A DNA stretch of 64,000 nt from an uncultured Paludibacter sp. (GTDB lineage: Bacteria; Bacteroidota; Bacteroidia; Bacteroidales; Paludibacteraceae): NCBI GenBank assembly GCA_937927845.1, contig CALFXE010000067.1, positions 1-64,000 of the forward strand. The letters run 5' to 3'. The notes below the pieces were generated by a model. That model was not told the origin of the DNA and searched no databases. It saw nothing but the letters and a program-made list of their open reading frames with translations. The translations under genes were made by a program, and so were the position numbers. Positions 40,471 through 49,188 of the stretch are shown piece by piece (the stretch's first letter is position 1; every line of letters begins with the position of its first letter).

Positions 40471-41647
40471 GAATATCAAAGGGAAGTCATTCAAAGGCTG
40501 TGTTCGTTATGTGATGAACGATACCGCTCAATTGCTTGAAGCGGAAGGTGTGTTGGCCGGAACGACCGAGGATATTATCCGAAGTTTTGCCATGCAACGT
40601 TCCGGTAGAAGGGAAGTAAAACAACCTGTCGGACATATTCCTATATCGTTTGCTCCTGAAGATAAGGAGCGGATGACAAATGATTTTATGGTACAATTAG
40701 CCAAAGAATATATGGAAGAAATGGGTATCCGCAATACTCAATATATTATTGTTCGTCATCATAATACCGGTAATGAGCATCTGCATATTGTGTACAACCG
40801 TATCAATAACGACCTAAAATTAATATCCGTCAATCATGATTATAAGCGAAATATCAAGGTCTGCAAAAAACTCAAAGACAAGCATGGATTGACATACGGA
40901 AAGGGTAAGGAAAGAGTTAAGCGAGCGAAATTAAAGAATCCCGATAAAGTCAAATATCATATTTATGATACAATTAAAGCAGTTTTACCACAGTGTAAAG
41001 ATGAAAAAGAACTCCAATCCTTACTCTTAAAATCCGGTATTCATACAGAATTTAAGTTGAAGAGAACAACGGAAGAAGTAGAAGGATTATCATTTCGTTA
41101 TGGTGATTTTACTTTCAAAGGGTCCCAAGTGGATAGAAAATTCAGTTACGGAAACCTCAAGAAAGTGTTTCAGAAGAATCAATCGGAAGAGAAAAAACAA
41201 GTATCTCAAATCGAAAAAAATCGTGTTATATGGGGTGCAGAGATTACTCCCTCACAGGAAACAATATTGAGAAATGGAGGATGGATTTATCTTGAAAACA
41301 TGGATCGGAATAACGGAGAAGGTAAATTTTCTTCGTATGTTTTTCTGAATGACGAGAAGAGCAAACTCTTTTTTAGCAAAGAACATCCTGATACTTTTGT
41401 GTCGTATGGAAAATACGAAATGCGTTTAAGAGATAAGATACTTGTCGAAAACAACCAAGTTGTCAAAGCAAAAGTTAAATGGTATGGTTTGGGGAGTTAT
41501 GCTTATCCCTATCTCTGGAAAGCAAATAAATCTGATTCTCAATATCAGGAATCGTGGGATGATCCAAGAATTAAGAAAGTTGAAAATCGAGAAAATATCA
41601 AGCGACTGGTTCTGAAAAAGCAAGAGAAGACTGGCCGAGGAATTTAG
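40460..41647 (+). CDS. Relaxase/mobilization nuclease (MOBP-type)
   Basis: The 395-residue protein has the relaxase metal site HHNTGNEHLHIVYNRIN, that is HH...HxH in the PF03432 pattern, and an N-terminal region KGKSFKGCVRYVMNDTAQLL typical of the Bacteroides BmgA/MobA group. The nucleophile Tyr is not certain from sequence. The C-terminal part (GAEITPSQETILRNGGWIYLENM...YVFLNDEKSKLFF) resembles the DUF3945 repeats of the conjugative transposon. It would nick oriT and lead the strand into a helper element's channel, because the island has no tra genes of its own. Confidence 0.88.
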   Translation: MIAKNIKGKSFKGCVRYVMNDTAQLLEAEGVLAGTTEDIIRSFAMQRSGRREVKQPVGHIPISFAPEDKERMTNDFMVQLAKEYMEEMGIRNTQYIIVRHHNTGNEHLHIVYNRINNDLKLISVNHDYKRNIKVCKKLKDKHGLTYGKGKERVKRAKLKNPDKVKYHIYDTIKAVLPQCKDEKELQSLLLKSGIHTEFKLKRTTEEVEGLSFRYGDFTFKGSQVDRKFSYGNLKKVFQKNQSEEKKQVSQIEKNRVIWGAEITPSQETILRNGGWIYLENMDRNNGEGKFSSYVFLNDEKSKLFFSKEHPDTFVSYGKYEMRLRDKILVENNQVVKAKVKWYGLGSYAYPYLWKANKSDSQYQESWDDPRIKKVENRENIKRLVLKKQEKTGRGI

Positions 41648-41697
41648 AGAAAATCATAATAGTTTAAATTACAGTCATTTGTTGATTCTTTACTCTG

Positions 41698-41717
41698 TAT
41701 ACATCCCATTATCGGAA
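41698..41717 (+). repeat. hsdS inversion site IR1, left copy
   Basis: This 20-bp sequence (TATACATCCC...TCGGAA) is identical in inverted orientation at 45574-45593. It encodes the TSHYR join at the front of TRD1. Inversion between the copies would flip 3.9 kb and swap both TRDs. Confidence 0.85.
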
Positions 41718-42355
41718 CATACCTCAAAACTGGACATTTTGCAAATTAAGTGATATAGCCTCTTTTGGTGGAGGAAAAACTCCCTCTACAGCAAATAAAG
41801 ATTTTTGGGATGAAGAAAATCATTTGTGGGTTACGTCTAAAGATATGAAACAACCCGTAATTGAAGATTCCTTAATGAAGATTTCAAATAAAGGGGTAGT
41901 AGGAATGCATTTTTTTTCACCTTTGACCATATTGATGGTGGTTCGTAGTGGTATATTACGAAGAACTCTGCCCATCGCTATCCTCAAAAAGAAAGCTACA
42001 ATAAATCAAGATATCAAAGCTATTTGCTTATATGATAATTCTATTGTGAGTTATGTCTTTTGGGTATTGAAAGCTTTGGAAAGCTCAATATTAGAGAATT
42101 ATCAAAAAGATGGAACAACTGTTGAAAGTATTGATTTTGAAAGATTTCAAGATATTGTAATTCCAATTCCTCCTGTTTCTGAACAGAAACGTATTGTTTC
42201 CGTTATTGAATCAACGTTCGCCTTAATTGATAAAATAGAAACAGAGAAACAGGATTTATTTCAATTTGTAAAAACAACCAAATCCAAGATACTCGACCTT
42301 GCTATTAAAGGAAAACTTGTTTCACAAGACCCGAACGACGAATCTGCTTCCGTTC

Positions 42356-42429
42356 TATTGGAACGGATTAAATCCGAACATCCAGAGCGTAAAAAGAAGC
42401 CCTCAAAAACAAGTGATAACTCACATTAT
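42356..42429 (+). repeat. hsdS inversion site IR3, left copy (74 bp)
   Basis: 74 bases are an exact inverted match to 44907-44980. They encode LERIKSEHPERKKKPSKTSDNSHY, the linker before TRD2. Inversion here would exchange only the second TRD. Confidence 0.85.
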
Positions 42430-42977
42430 CCATTTGAGATACCAGATTCATGGATATGGCTTCGTTTTTCTGACTTTTTAACGTTATTATCAGGAAGAGA
42501 TTTATCAGCTAAAGAGTGTAACGAGAAATCAAATGGGATTCCATATCTCATAGGAGCGAGTAATATTGAGAATAATTCTATTACTATAAATCGCTGGACA
42601 ACTTCTCCAAAGGTAATTTCTAAGAAGAACGATTTATTGATAACTTGTAAAGGAACTGTAGGAGATATCATTATTAACAATATTGGACAAGTTCATATTG
42701 CTCGCCAATTTATGGCTGTAAGAACTAATGATTATATCGAAACTCAATATCTTAGTTATTGTCTTCATTTTTATATTGATGTGATCAAAGACCTAGCAAG
42801 AGGGATAATCCCAGGCATATCAAGGGAAATTTTGTTATCTTTATATATTCCGATTCCCCCATTAAAAGAGCAAATTATTATAATACAAGAAGTTAATAAA
42901 GTTTTTGCATCCCTGCAAACAATATTAGCATCAATAGAAGCGTAGGTAAAATAGCCTACGCTTCCATCCTTAATTAT

Positions 42978-43781
42978 TTACCAATTTACAATCTTATCCA
43001 CAATTGCTTGCTGTTCGCTAGCTGTACGACGCAGGTAAATACGAGTAGTTTCGATACTCTCATGTCCCATAAGATCAGCCAATAAGGCTATGTCATTAAA
43101 GCGATCTAAAAAGTTTTTGGCAAACCTATGACGGAAAGAATGCGGATAGACTACTTGAATATTCAATCCGTATTTTGTGGCAAAATGCTTGAGCTGTTGA
43201 GAAATCCCTCGAGTGGTAATTCTTTTCCCGAAGCGATTGAGAAATATATATCCGGATTGGAGATTTTTAGCCTCTAACCATTTCTCTGCCTCGATACGGA
43301 GTTTTTGAGGGATATAGAGCCTACGGATTTTTCCACCTTTTGTGTACATATCCAAATATCCTAAATGTACGTGTTCTGCTTTGATTTGAAGCAATTCACT
43401 TACACGGGCTCCTGTTGCCGTTAAAAACCAAATGACGAAATACCATTCTATATGCCCATCCGATTTTAGTTTTGACTTAAAGAACTTATAATCAGCGTTA
43501 CTGATTACGTTTTCGAGAAAATTCTTTTGCTGCACCTTAACAAACTTCAATTTTAATTTTTCCTTCTTGCTAAATTCAAGAAACTTGTTTACCGCTTGCA
43601 ATCTTAGATTAACCGTTTGTGGCTTGAAGTGTTCCAATAAATATCCCTTGTAAGCTAATAGATTCTCCTTACTTACGGATTTGTAATTTGTAAGAAAATA
43701 ATTAACCGTCCACACATACGATGTGATTGTGTTTTTTGACAAATCACTTTTGTCTAATGATCTTTGAAATTTTGTTACCAT
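42978..43781 (-). CDS. Tyrosine recombinase of the hsdS shuffling system
   Basis: The 267-residue XerD-like recombinase keeps all catalytic residues: TATGARVSELLQI (Arg I), PHSFRHRFAKNFLD (His, Arg II), GHESIETTRIYLR (His, Tyr). A short N-terminal SAM-like domain (LDKSDLSKNTITSYVWTVNYFL) precedes it. It lies inside the invertible region between the silent cassettes, the usual place for enzymes that invert hsdS segments in Bacteroidales type I systems. It is unrelated in role to the island integrase at 36755-38008. Confidence 0.88.
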   Translation of the reverse strand: MVTKFQRSLDKSDLSKNTITSYVWTVNYFLTNYKSVSKENLLAYKGYLLEHFKPQTVNLRLQAVNKFLEFSKKEKLKLKFVKVQQKNFLENVISNADYKFFKSKLKSDGHIEWYFVIWFLTATGARVSELLQIKAEHVHLGYLDMYTKGGKIRRLYIPQKLRIEAEKWLEAKNLQSGYIFLNRFGKRITTRGISQQLKHFATKYGLNIQVVYPHSFRHRFAKNFLDRFNDIALLADLMGHESIETTRIYLRRTASEQQAIVDKIVNW

Positions 43782-43828
43782 ATATCTTTAACTTTTAGAT
43801 TAATACGGTACAAAATTATCTGACCTAT

Positions 43829-43852
43829 CTCACATTATGAGAACTTACCGTT
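43829..43852 (+). repeat. hsdS inversion site IR2, left copy (24 bp)
   Basis: CTCACATTATGAG...CCGTT is an exact inverted match to 44893-44916. It encodes SHYENLP at the front of TRD2. Inversion would flip 1.1 kb and exchange the second TRD. Confidence 0.85.
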
Positions 43853-44381
43853 TTTGATTCCAGAAACCTGGATATGGTGTAGGTTAGAAGATATTGCACA
43901 GAGTGACTTAGGTAAGACACTTGATAAGGCAAAAAACAAAGGAATTTATCGACCATACCTGCGTAGTGTCAATATTCGTTGGGGAAGCATAGATTTAAAC
44001 GACCTCAATCAAATGAAATTCGAAGATGAAGAAATACCACGGTATACTATCCAAAAGAATGATTTATTAATTTGTGAGGGTGGAGAAGCTGGAAGATGTG
44101 CTGTTTGGGCTTATGAGGACTCAATATTATATCAAAATGCAATACATCGCATACGATTCCACAAACTCATTCACCCCTACTTTTATCTGTATGTTATTTG
44201 GTTATATAATGATATAAACCTGCTTGATGAGTTCACTAAAGGGGTAACCATTAAACACCTTACAAAATCAGCATTAAATAATATTCCATTTCCTCTACCT
44301 CCGATGAATGAGCAGATAAAGATTGTAGATATAATCGAAAACTTGTTCTCAATTTTGAAATCTATCGTAGATGAATTATAA
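43829..44381 (+). pseudogene. Silent hsdS cassette 2 (one TRD2, no start)
   Basis: The frame SHYENLPFLIPETWIWCRLEDIAQSDLGKTLDKAK... runs to a stop at 44379-44381. It is a single alternative second TRD that ends in the dimer-helix region (PPMNEQIKIVDIIENLFSILKS). It overlaps tail to tail with the expressed hsdS at the palindrome TTATAA. It lacks a promoter, start and first TRD, so it is a storage cassette. Confidence 0.85.
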
Positions 44382-45767
44382 CATTTCTATTATTTCATCT
44401 AACTTATTAAAGAGTTTATGTATCTTGAGAACTATTCTAATCTGCTCATTATAAGGAGGGAGCGCAATCCGATAATTGATGATTTTTTCTTTTGAGATAT
44501 TAGGCTGCGCTCCACCTTCTGCCTTCATCCTTAGATTGTTTTTCTGAGACATCAATAGGTAGAATAAGAATTTGTTATCTATCCCTGAATATGTTATGCA
44601 GGCACAACAAGCTTGATTTGTTGTAGAAGGAGTAGCAAGAATTCCTATTTTGCCAATTGTTGCTCCATACATTGCAATCAACACACTTCCTATAGGATTC
44701 AATCTGAGAGAACATTCTTCAAGAGCTTTTATAGTGATTTTCTCGGGAATGTCAGTAATATCTCTATCATTAAGATCTCCTGTTTTGAGCCAGTTAATAG
44801 TTCCATGATTATAATAGGATATGTTTGAACGATTAGGTGTTGCTCCAGAAGCCCAATTTCCAATATTTCCTAACAAGCATTCTGTCCATCCTAACGGTAA
44901 GTTCTCATAATGTGAGTTATCACTTGTTTTTGAGGGCTTCTTTTTACGCTCTGGATGTTCGGATTTAATCCGTTCCAATAATACAGAAGCAGCTTCATCG
45001 TTCGGGTCTTGTGGAACTAATTTGCCACCAATGGCAAGGTCAAGAATCTTGGATTTTGCGGTATTTACAAGCTGAAATAAATTTTGTCTATTAATTTCAA
45101 TTATATCAATAAAAACAAATGCATTCTCAATTCTTTCAACTATACGATCTTGCTCTTTTCTTGGTGGAATGGAAATATATAACTGATTTAAGAGGCTGAC
45201 ATTCAATCCTGGTTGAGCTGCCCCAGCGGAATATTGATTAAGATTCATTACTTCCAGAATATAATAAAGCCACTTGCTGTTTAATGAAGCAAAACACTGA
45301 ACAACAATCGCATGCTCTGTCGCATAAAATCTACCAGAGACATAATTTACATTTCCACATAGTGCCCCTTGCCGTCCAATTAAAGAGAATTCGCCTTCAT
45401 GTGTGTGTGTCTTAACATATCCACGTAAACCATTTCCACCATAACAAGGATTTAGGTGTGGATCATATTCTTGGTTAATATCTTTAGCAGAGATAAATTG
45501 TCCTGCTTTCAAAAAACAAAAATCATCAAGCCTCAATATAATCCACCCTTCCGGCAACTCAAATGGCATTTCCTTCCGATAATGGGATGTATATGAAGAA
45601 CTTTTTTTTATATTTCGCTTAATTTTTCCTTCTTTTATTAAGCGTTCTTTTTCTTCCTTGATACGTTCAAGTAGGACTGAGGCCGGTTCATCATTCGGAT
45701 CTTGCGGAACGAGTTTTCCACGAATGGCAAGGTCTAATATTTTTTGACGAAGTTTCTTTGTATCCAT
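44376..45767 (-). CDS. hsdS: Type I restriction-modification specificity subunit (expressed copy)
   Basis: The 463-residue protein recognises the bipartite target for HsdM/HsdR. It has a conserved N-terminus (KKLRQKILDLAIRGKLVPQDPNDEPASVLLERI), TRD1 beginning FELPEGWIILRLDDFC, a central copy of the conserved helix (SKILDLAIGGKLVPQDPNDEAASVLLERIKSEHPE) and TRD2 beginning LPLGWTECLLGNIG. It starts 2 bases after hsdM ends. Three inversion sites lie in it (45574-45593, 44907-44980, 44893-44916), so the present specificity is one of several. Confidence 0.93.
   Translation of the reverse strand: MDTKKLRQKILDLAIRGKLVPQDPNDEPASVLLERIKEEKERLIKEGKIKRNIKKSSSYTSHYRKEMPFELPEGWIILRLDDFCFLKAGQFISAKDINQEYDPHLNPCYGGNGLRGYVKTHTHEGEFSLIGRQGALCGNVNYVSGRFYATEHAIVVQCFASLNSKWLYYILEVMNLNQYSAGAAQPGLNVSLLNQLYISIPPRKEQDRIVERIENAFVFIDIIEINRQNLFQLVNTAKSKILDLAIGGKLVPQDPNDEAASVLLERIKSEHPERKKKPSKTSDNSHYENLPLGWTECLLGNIGNWASGATPNRSNISYYNHGTINWLKTGDLNDRDITDIPEKITIKALEECSLRLNPIGSVLIAMYGATIGKIGILATPSTTNQACCACITYSGIDNKFLFYLLMSQKNNLRMKAEGGAQPNISKEKIINYRIALPPYNEQIRIVLKIHKLFNKLDEIIEML
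44893..44916 (-). repeat. hsdS inversion site IR2, right copy (24 bp)
   Basis: This is an exact inverted match to 43829-43852, located at the TRD2 boundary of the expressed hsdS. Confidence 0.85.
44907..44980 (-). repeat. hsdS inversion site IR3, right copy (74 bp)
   Basis: This is an exact inverted match to 42356-42429. It overlaps IR2 by 10 bases. Confidence 0.85.
45574..45593 (-). repeat. hsdS inversion site IR1, right copy (20 bp)
   Basis: This is an exact inverted match to 41698-41717, at the TRD1 boundary of the expressed hsdS. Confidence 0.85.
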
Positions 45768-45769
45768 AG

Positions 45770-47245
45770 CTATTCGTCAATTTTATCGATAATACTTTTC
45801 AGGGAATTAACGGCTTGTTGGATATTATTGCTTTTTTCCTCAATCATGACCATTAGTTCCGAAAGAGAATAATCTACTGTATCTTCACCGGATTTTAACC
45901 AAGTAATGTCAAGACTCGTTTTGTCTCGAGCAATAATTTCATCGTAAGTATATTTACGCCAGCGTCCAGTCGGATTTTCTATCGACCAAGTCTCTTCTCT
46001 CATGAAACGATTTTCGGGATTATAACATTTGACGAAATCTTCAAGATCACTTTCCTTTAATGGAGTCTTTTTTAAAGTGTGTTTGATGTTAGTACGATAA
46101 TCATAAAACCACACTTCCTTAGTTTGATGGATTGGACTGGCATTTTTGTTCTCAAAGAAAATTACATTCGCCTTAACACCCTGTGCATAGAAAATTCCGG
46201 TAGGCAGACGTAAAATGGTATGCAAATCTGTAGTTTCTAACAACTTTTTACGTACAGTTTCTCCGGCTCCTCCTTCAAACAACACATTGTCGGGCACAAC
46301 AACTGCAGCCGTTCCGTCAGCTTTCAGAATAGTGCGAATGTGTTGCACAAAATTAAGTTGCTTATTGGAAGTTGTCGCACAAAAATCCTGACGGTTATAC
46401 ACCAAATCTTCTTGCTCCTGCTCTCCTTCTTCATTGGTAAATGTAAGTGCGGACTTTTTTCCAAATGGAGGATTGGTTAGTACATAATCAAAACGTTCAC
46501 CCGGATCGGAAAGGAGTGAGTCATTACGAGTGATTGGCGGAACACCCTCGAAATCGCTGATATTGTGTAGAAAGAGGTTCATCAAACAAAGACGATAAGT
46601 GCTTTGTACAATCTCCCAACCACGGAACGTATGGTATTTCAGAAATTCTTTGTCATTACGATTTAGTGAGTAGTTACTTGTTATAAAATCTTTCGCAGAA
46701 AGCAAAAAACCGCCACTTCCACAACATGGATCAGCAATCGTTTTCCCAACTTTTGGACGAACGCATTTTACCATCGTGTTGATCAAAGCGCGAGGTGTGA
46801 AATATTGTCCGGCACCGGTTTTGGTATCTTCAGCAATCTTGGCAAGCAAACCTTCGTAAATATCTCCTTTTACATCGGAAGACATTGCTGACCAGTTTTC
46901 TGCATCAATCATCTGTATGATCTTGAAAAGTACAGCCGGAGTATTAATTTTATTTTGTGCTCCGGTATAAATTTGCTGTAGTGTGCCTGATTGTTTGGCA
47001 AGCGTATCGAGGATATATTTGTAATGCTCAAAAAGTTCTGCTCCACTCTTATTCTTTAACGAATCCCAATTACAGTCAGAAGGAATTCCAATATCTCTGT
47101 TGTAAGGCGGACGATTAAACTCGTCTGCCATTTTCAGGAACAACAAGTAGGTTAGTTGTTCCAGGTAATCACTGTTTGACACTCCCTCGTTCATGAGGTG
47201 AGTTGCCATACTCCATATTTTTTGATTGATTGCTGCTGTGGACAT
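45770..47245 (-). CDS. hsdM: Type I restriction-modification methyltransferase subunit
   Basis: The 491-residue N6-adenine methylase has an N-terminal HsdM_N helical domain (INQKIWSMATHLMNEGVSNSDYLEQLTYLLFLKMADEF). SAM motif I is DPCCGSGGFLLSA and catalytic motif IV is NPPFGKKS. The C-terminus is a coiled coil that contacts HsdS. It lies upstream of hsdS by 2 bases and downstream of the DUF262 gene by 32 bases, all on the minus strand. It methylates the HsdS-defined site in the host and so protects it from HsdR. Confidence 0.95.
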   Translation of the reverse strand: MSTAAINQKIWSMATHLMNEGVSNSDYLEQLTYLLFLKMADEFNRPPYNRDIGIPSDCNWDSLKNKSGAELFEHYKYILDTLAKQSGTLQQIYTGAQNKINTPAVLFKIIQMIDAENWSAMSSDVKGDIYEGLLAKIAEDTKTGAGQYFTPRALINTMVKCVRPKVGKTIADPCCGSGGFLLSAKDFITSNYSLNRNDKEFLKYHTFRGWEIVQSTYRLCLMNLFLHNISDFEGVPPITRNDSLLSDPGERFDYVLTNPPFGKKSALTFTNEEGEQEQEDLVYNRQDFCATTSNKQLNFVQHIRTILKADGTAAVVVPDNVLFEGGAGETVRKKLLETTDLHTILRLPTGIFYAQGVKANVIFFENKNASPIHQTKEVWFYDYRTNIKHTLKKTPLKESDLEDFVKCYNPENRFMREETWSIENPTGRWRKYTYDEIIARDKTSLDITWLKSGEDTVDYSLSELMVMIEEKSNNIQQAVNSLKSIIDKIDE

Positions 47246-47277
47246 TATATATTAATTTACAAGCTACTGTAGGATTG

Positions 47278-49188
47278 TTATGCCTCCCAGATTTCTTTTA
47301 CTATACTGAATAATAATGCGTTTCGATATTCTAAAGCCTCTTTATCGAATGTTTTTATAGGCTTAAAATCAGAGCCTATTTCCTCTTTAAGTTTATGGTT
47401 AAATTTCTCGAACTTCTTGTTGGTATGGTAGAATGTATCAACTAAGGTTCTTCCCCATACTAAACTATTACTGTATGTTTTAAGCTTATCCTCATATTTT
47501 TCATTTCCTGAACTAATATTGTCTCTATTGTAAAGTAACAGTAATCCTCCAAGTCTATTGCGCTGTACCTCAAACTCTTCTTCGGTTTCAAAATATGATT
47601 TGTTTTCTTCATTTCTTGAGAAAATGTGCTCTATATGATAGCCAGTTTTATGACCTGTTCTAGTTGATATTTCATGAACACTGTTAGTCATACTTATTTC
47701 CATATTATCACAAATAAATTTTTCAATTCTTGCGAAAAAATACCTTAATAGACGAGTCTTCATATTAGTGTAATCCCGCAATAAAAATTTATCATATTCC
47801 AAAAGAGAACCTACACTATCAACATTGCGAGCTTCTCGAATAGACTGTTCAATCAAGGAGTCAAAAATATTTCTATATTGTTCAGACGTTTTTCCTGGTA
47901 ATTGTTGGTTCAAATTGTATTGTAACTCTGCGAAATCGTTACTGTCATATACACCATTCAATTGCAACAATATATACAAACGGTCGATTTCTTTTGCTAT
48001 AGTTTCAATTTTATCCTGTTCTTGTGGATCATTAATTTCACAAGCCGAAATAATATTTTGATATTGTCCGGATAGTTCATTAATGGAATTGTTATAACCT
48101 AGGAATAAGTATTCATTCTTTTTTATTCTGGAGTATAATGCTGAGTAATAAATGAGATCTTTTTCGATAAATAATTTTATATTTTTGGAATGATTCTCAT
48201 CTTTCTTTCTGAATGATAAACTGTTTGCTATCTCATTATTGGCGAAAATATATCTGTGGTACTCGTTGTTTATAGCTTTTTCCACATCCGCATTCCTTTT
48301 ATATATAAATTTCCCTTTCAAATAATCAATAAAAAATGAATCTTCATTTCCCCGCAACATATTTAATGATTTCTCCCATAATTCACTATATTTCTCAGTA
48401 TCGTCTTTGTCTAAAGCTCCGATTAATTTACCTTTCAGAATCTCAAAAGGTTTGAGAGTTTCGCCTCTGTCATTAATAACTTCAAAAACCATTGGAGTAT
48501 CATCTTTTTCAATCTTTAGCTCCACTAATACCAGTCTTTCTAAGAAGTATAAAATGAATGCCTGTAACTTATCTTTATCCTCAGATAGTTTTTTATCTTC
48601 AAGATAACGGTCAATATCTTTATATCGATTCAGCAAATTCTCTTCTGTTGTGTATTCAAAATCATTAGAGTATTCACTTCGAGGATTATCTAGAAGAAAC
48701 TGCATGACTTTCCCTCTTTTTTCATTGTCAATCCAAAAGATATTACCCTTATATTTATCTTTACCAAAAATACAGTCCTTAATGGTGTCAATTATATTTT
48801 CGAAATATTCTTCATTTTCTTTTACATAATGGTATAGTCTAGTAGCAATTAAACACAAAGTTGTAAGTCTTTGTTGTCCATCAACAATATACTCTTTTCC
48901 GTTGATTGTATTGGTAATATAAATATTCAAATAATACCAATTATACTTAGCAATTACTTCGGGTGTAATATCTTTTCCTTTATGCTCTTGATAAGCTAGT
49001 TCAAAGGAGTAAAAGATATCGTCAAGAAGAATTGTAACAGTATCCTTATTCCAAACATATTCTCGTTGATAAAAATCAATATAATAAGGTCTCTGTTTAA
49101 GGCACTTTTCAACAGTTTGATTATTAGGAACTATATTCATATTTTGTTCATTTTTTAATGGCTTGTTACTATGCCGCCAATGCTTCAT
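47278..49188 (-). CDS. DUF262/DUF1524 (GmrSD-like) nuclease nested in the RM operon
   Basis: The 636-residue protein carries an N-terminal DUF262 ParB-like NTPase domain (YYIDFYQREYVWNKDTV, then YIVDGQQRLTTLCLIA). Its C-terminal DUF1524 HNH domain reads TGYHIEHIFSRNEE...NRLGGLLLLYNRDN. This matches single-chain GmrSD/type IV restriction or Ssp/BREX-linked nucleases that attack modified phage DNA. The start is set at 49188, where it overlaps hsdR by 20 bases; ATG 49140 (MNIVPNN) is an alternative. Its place between hsdR and hsdM suggests a joint defence operon that covers both unmodified and modified invaders. Confidence 0.87.
   Translation of the reverse strand: MKHWRHSNKPLKNEQNMNIVPNNQTVEKCLKQRPYYIDFYQREYVWNKDTVTILLDDIFYSFELAYQEHKGKDITPEVIAKYNWYYLNIYITNTINGKEYIVDGQQRLTTLCLIATRLYHYVKENEEYFENIIDTIKDCIFGKDKYKGNIFWIDNEKRGKVMQFLLDNPRSEYSNDFEYTTEENLLNRYKDIDRYLEDKKLSEDKDKLQAFILYFLERLVLVELKIEKDDTPMVFEVINDRGETLKPFEILKGKLIGALDKDDTEKYSELWEKSLNMLRGNEDSFFIDYLKGKFIYKRNADVEKAINNEYHRYIFANNEIANSLSFRKKDENHSKNIKLFIEKDLIYYSALYSRIKKNEYLFLGYNNSINELSGQYQNIISACEINDPQEQDKIETIAKEIDRLYILLQLNGVYDSNDFAELQYNLNQQLPGKTSEQYRNIFDSLIEQSIREARNVDSVGSLLEYDKFLLRDYTNMKTRLLRYFFARIEKFICDNMEISMTNSVHEISTRTGHKTGYHIEHIFSRNEENKSYFETEEEFEVQRNRLGGLLLLYNRDNISSGNEKYEDKLKTYSNSLVWGRTLVDTFYHTNKKFEKFNHKLKEEIGSDFKPIKTFDKEALEYRNALLFSIVKEIWEA

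Larger units (their letters stand above)
41698..42945 (+). pseudogene. Silent hsdS cassette 1 (two target-recognition domains, no start)
   Basis: From the 20-bp repeat at 41698 the frame reads TSHYRNIPQNWTFCKLSDIASFGGGKTP..., which is the same join as in the expressed hsdS (TSHYRKEMPFELPEGW). A first TRD, the central conserved helix (SKILDLAIKGKLVSQDPNDESASVLLERIKSEHPE) and a second TRD (IPDSWIWLRFSDFLTLLSG) follow. No promoter and no 5' conserved region precede it, so it is a storage copy rather than a working gene. It is in opposite orientation to the expressed gene and can be exchanged by inversion. Confidence 0.85.
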
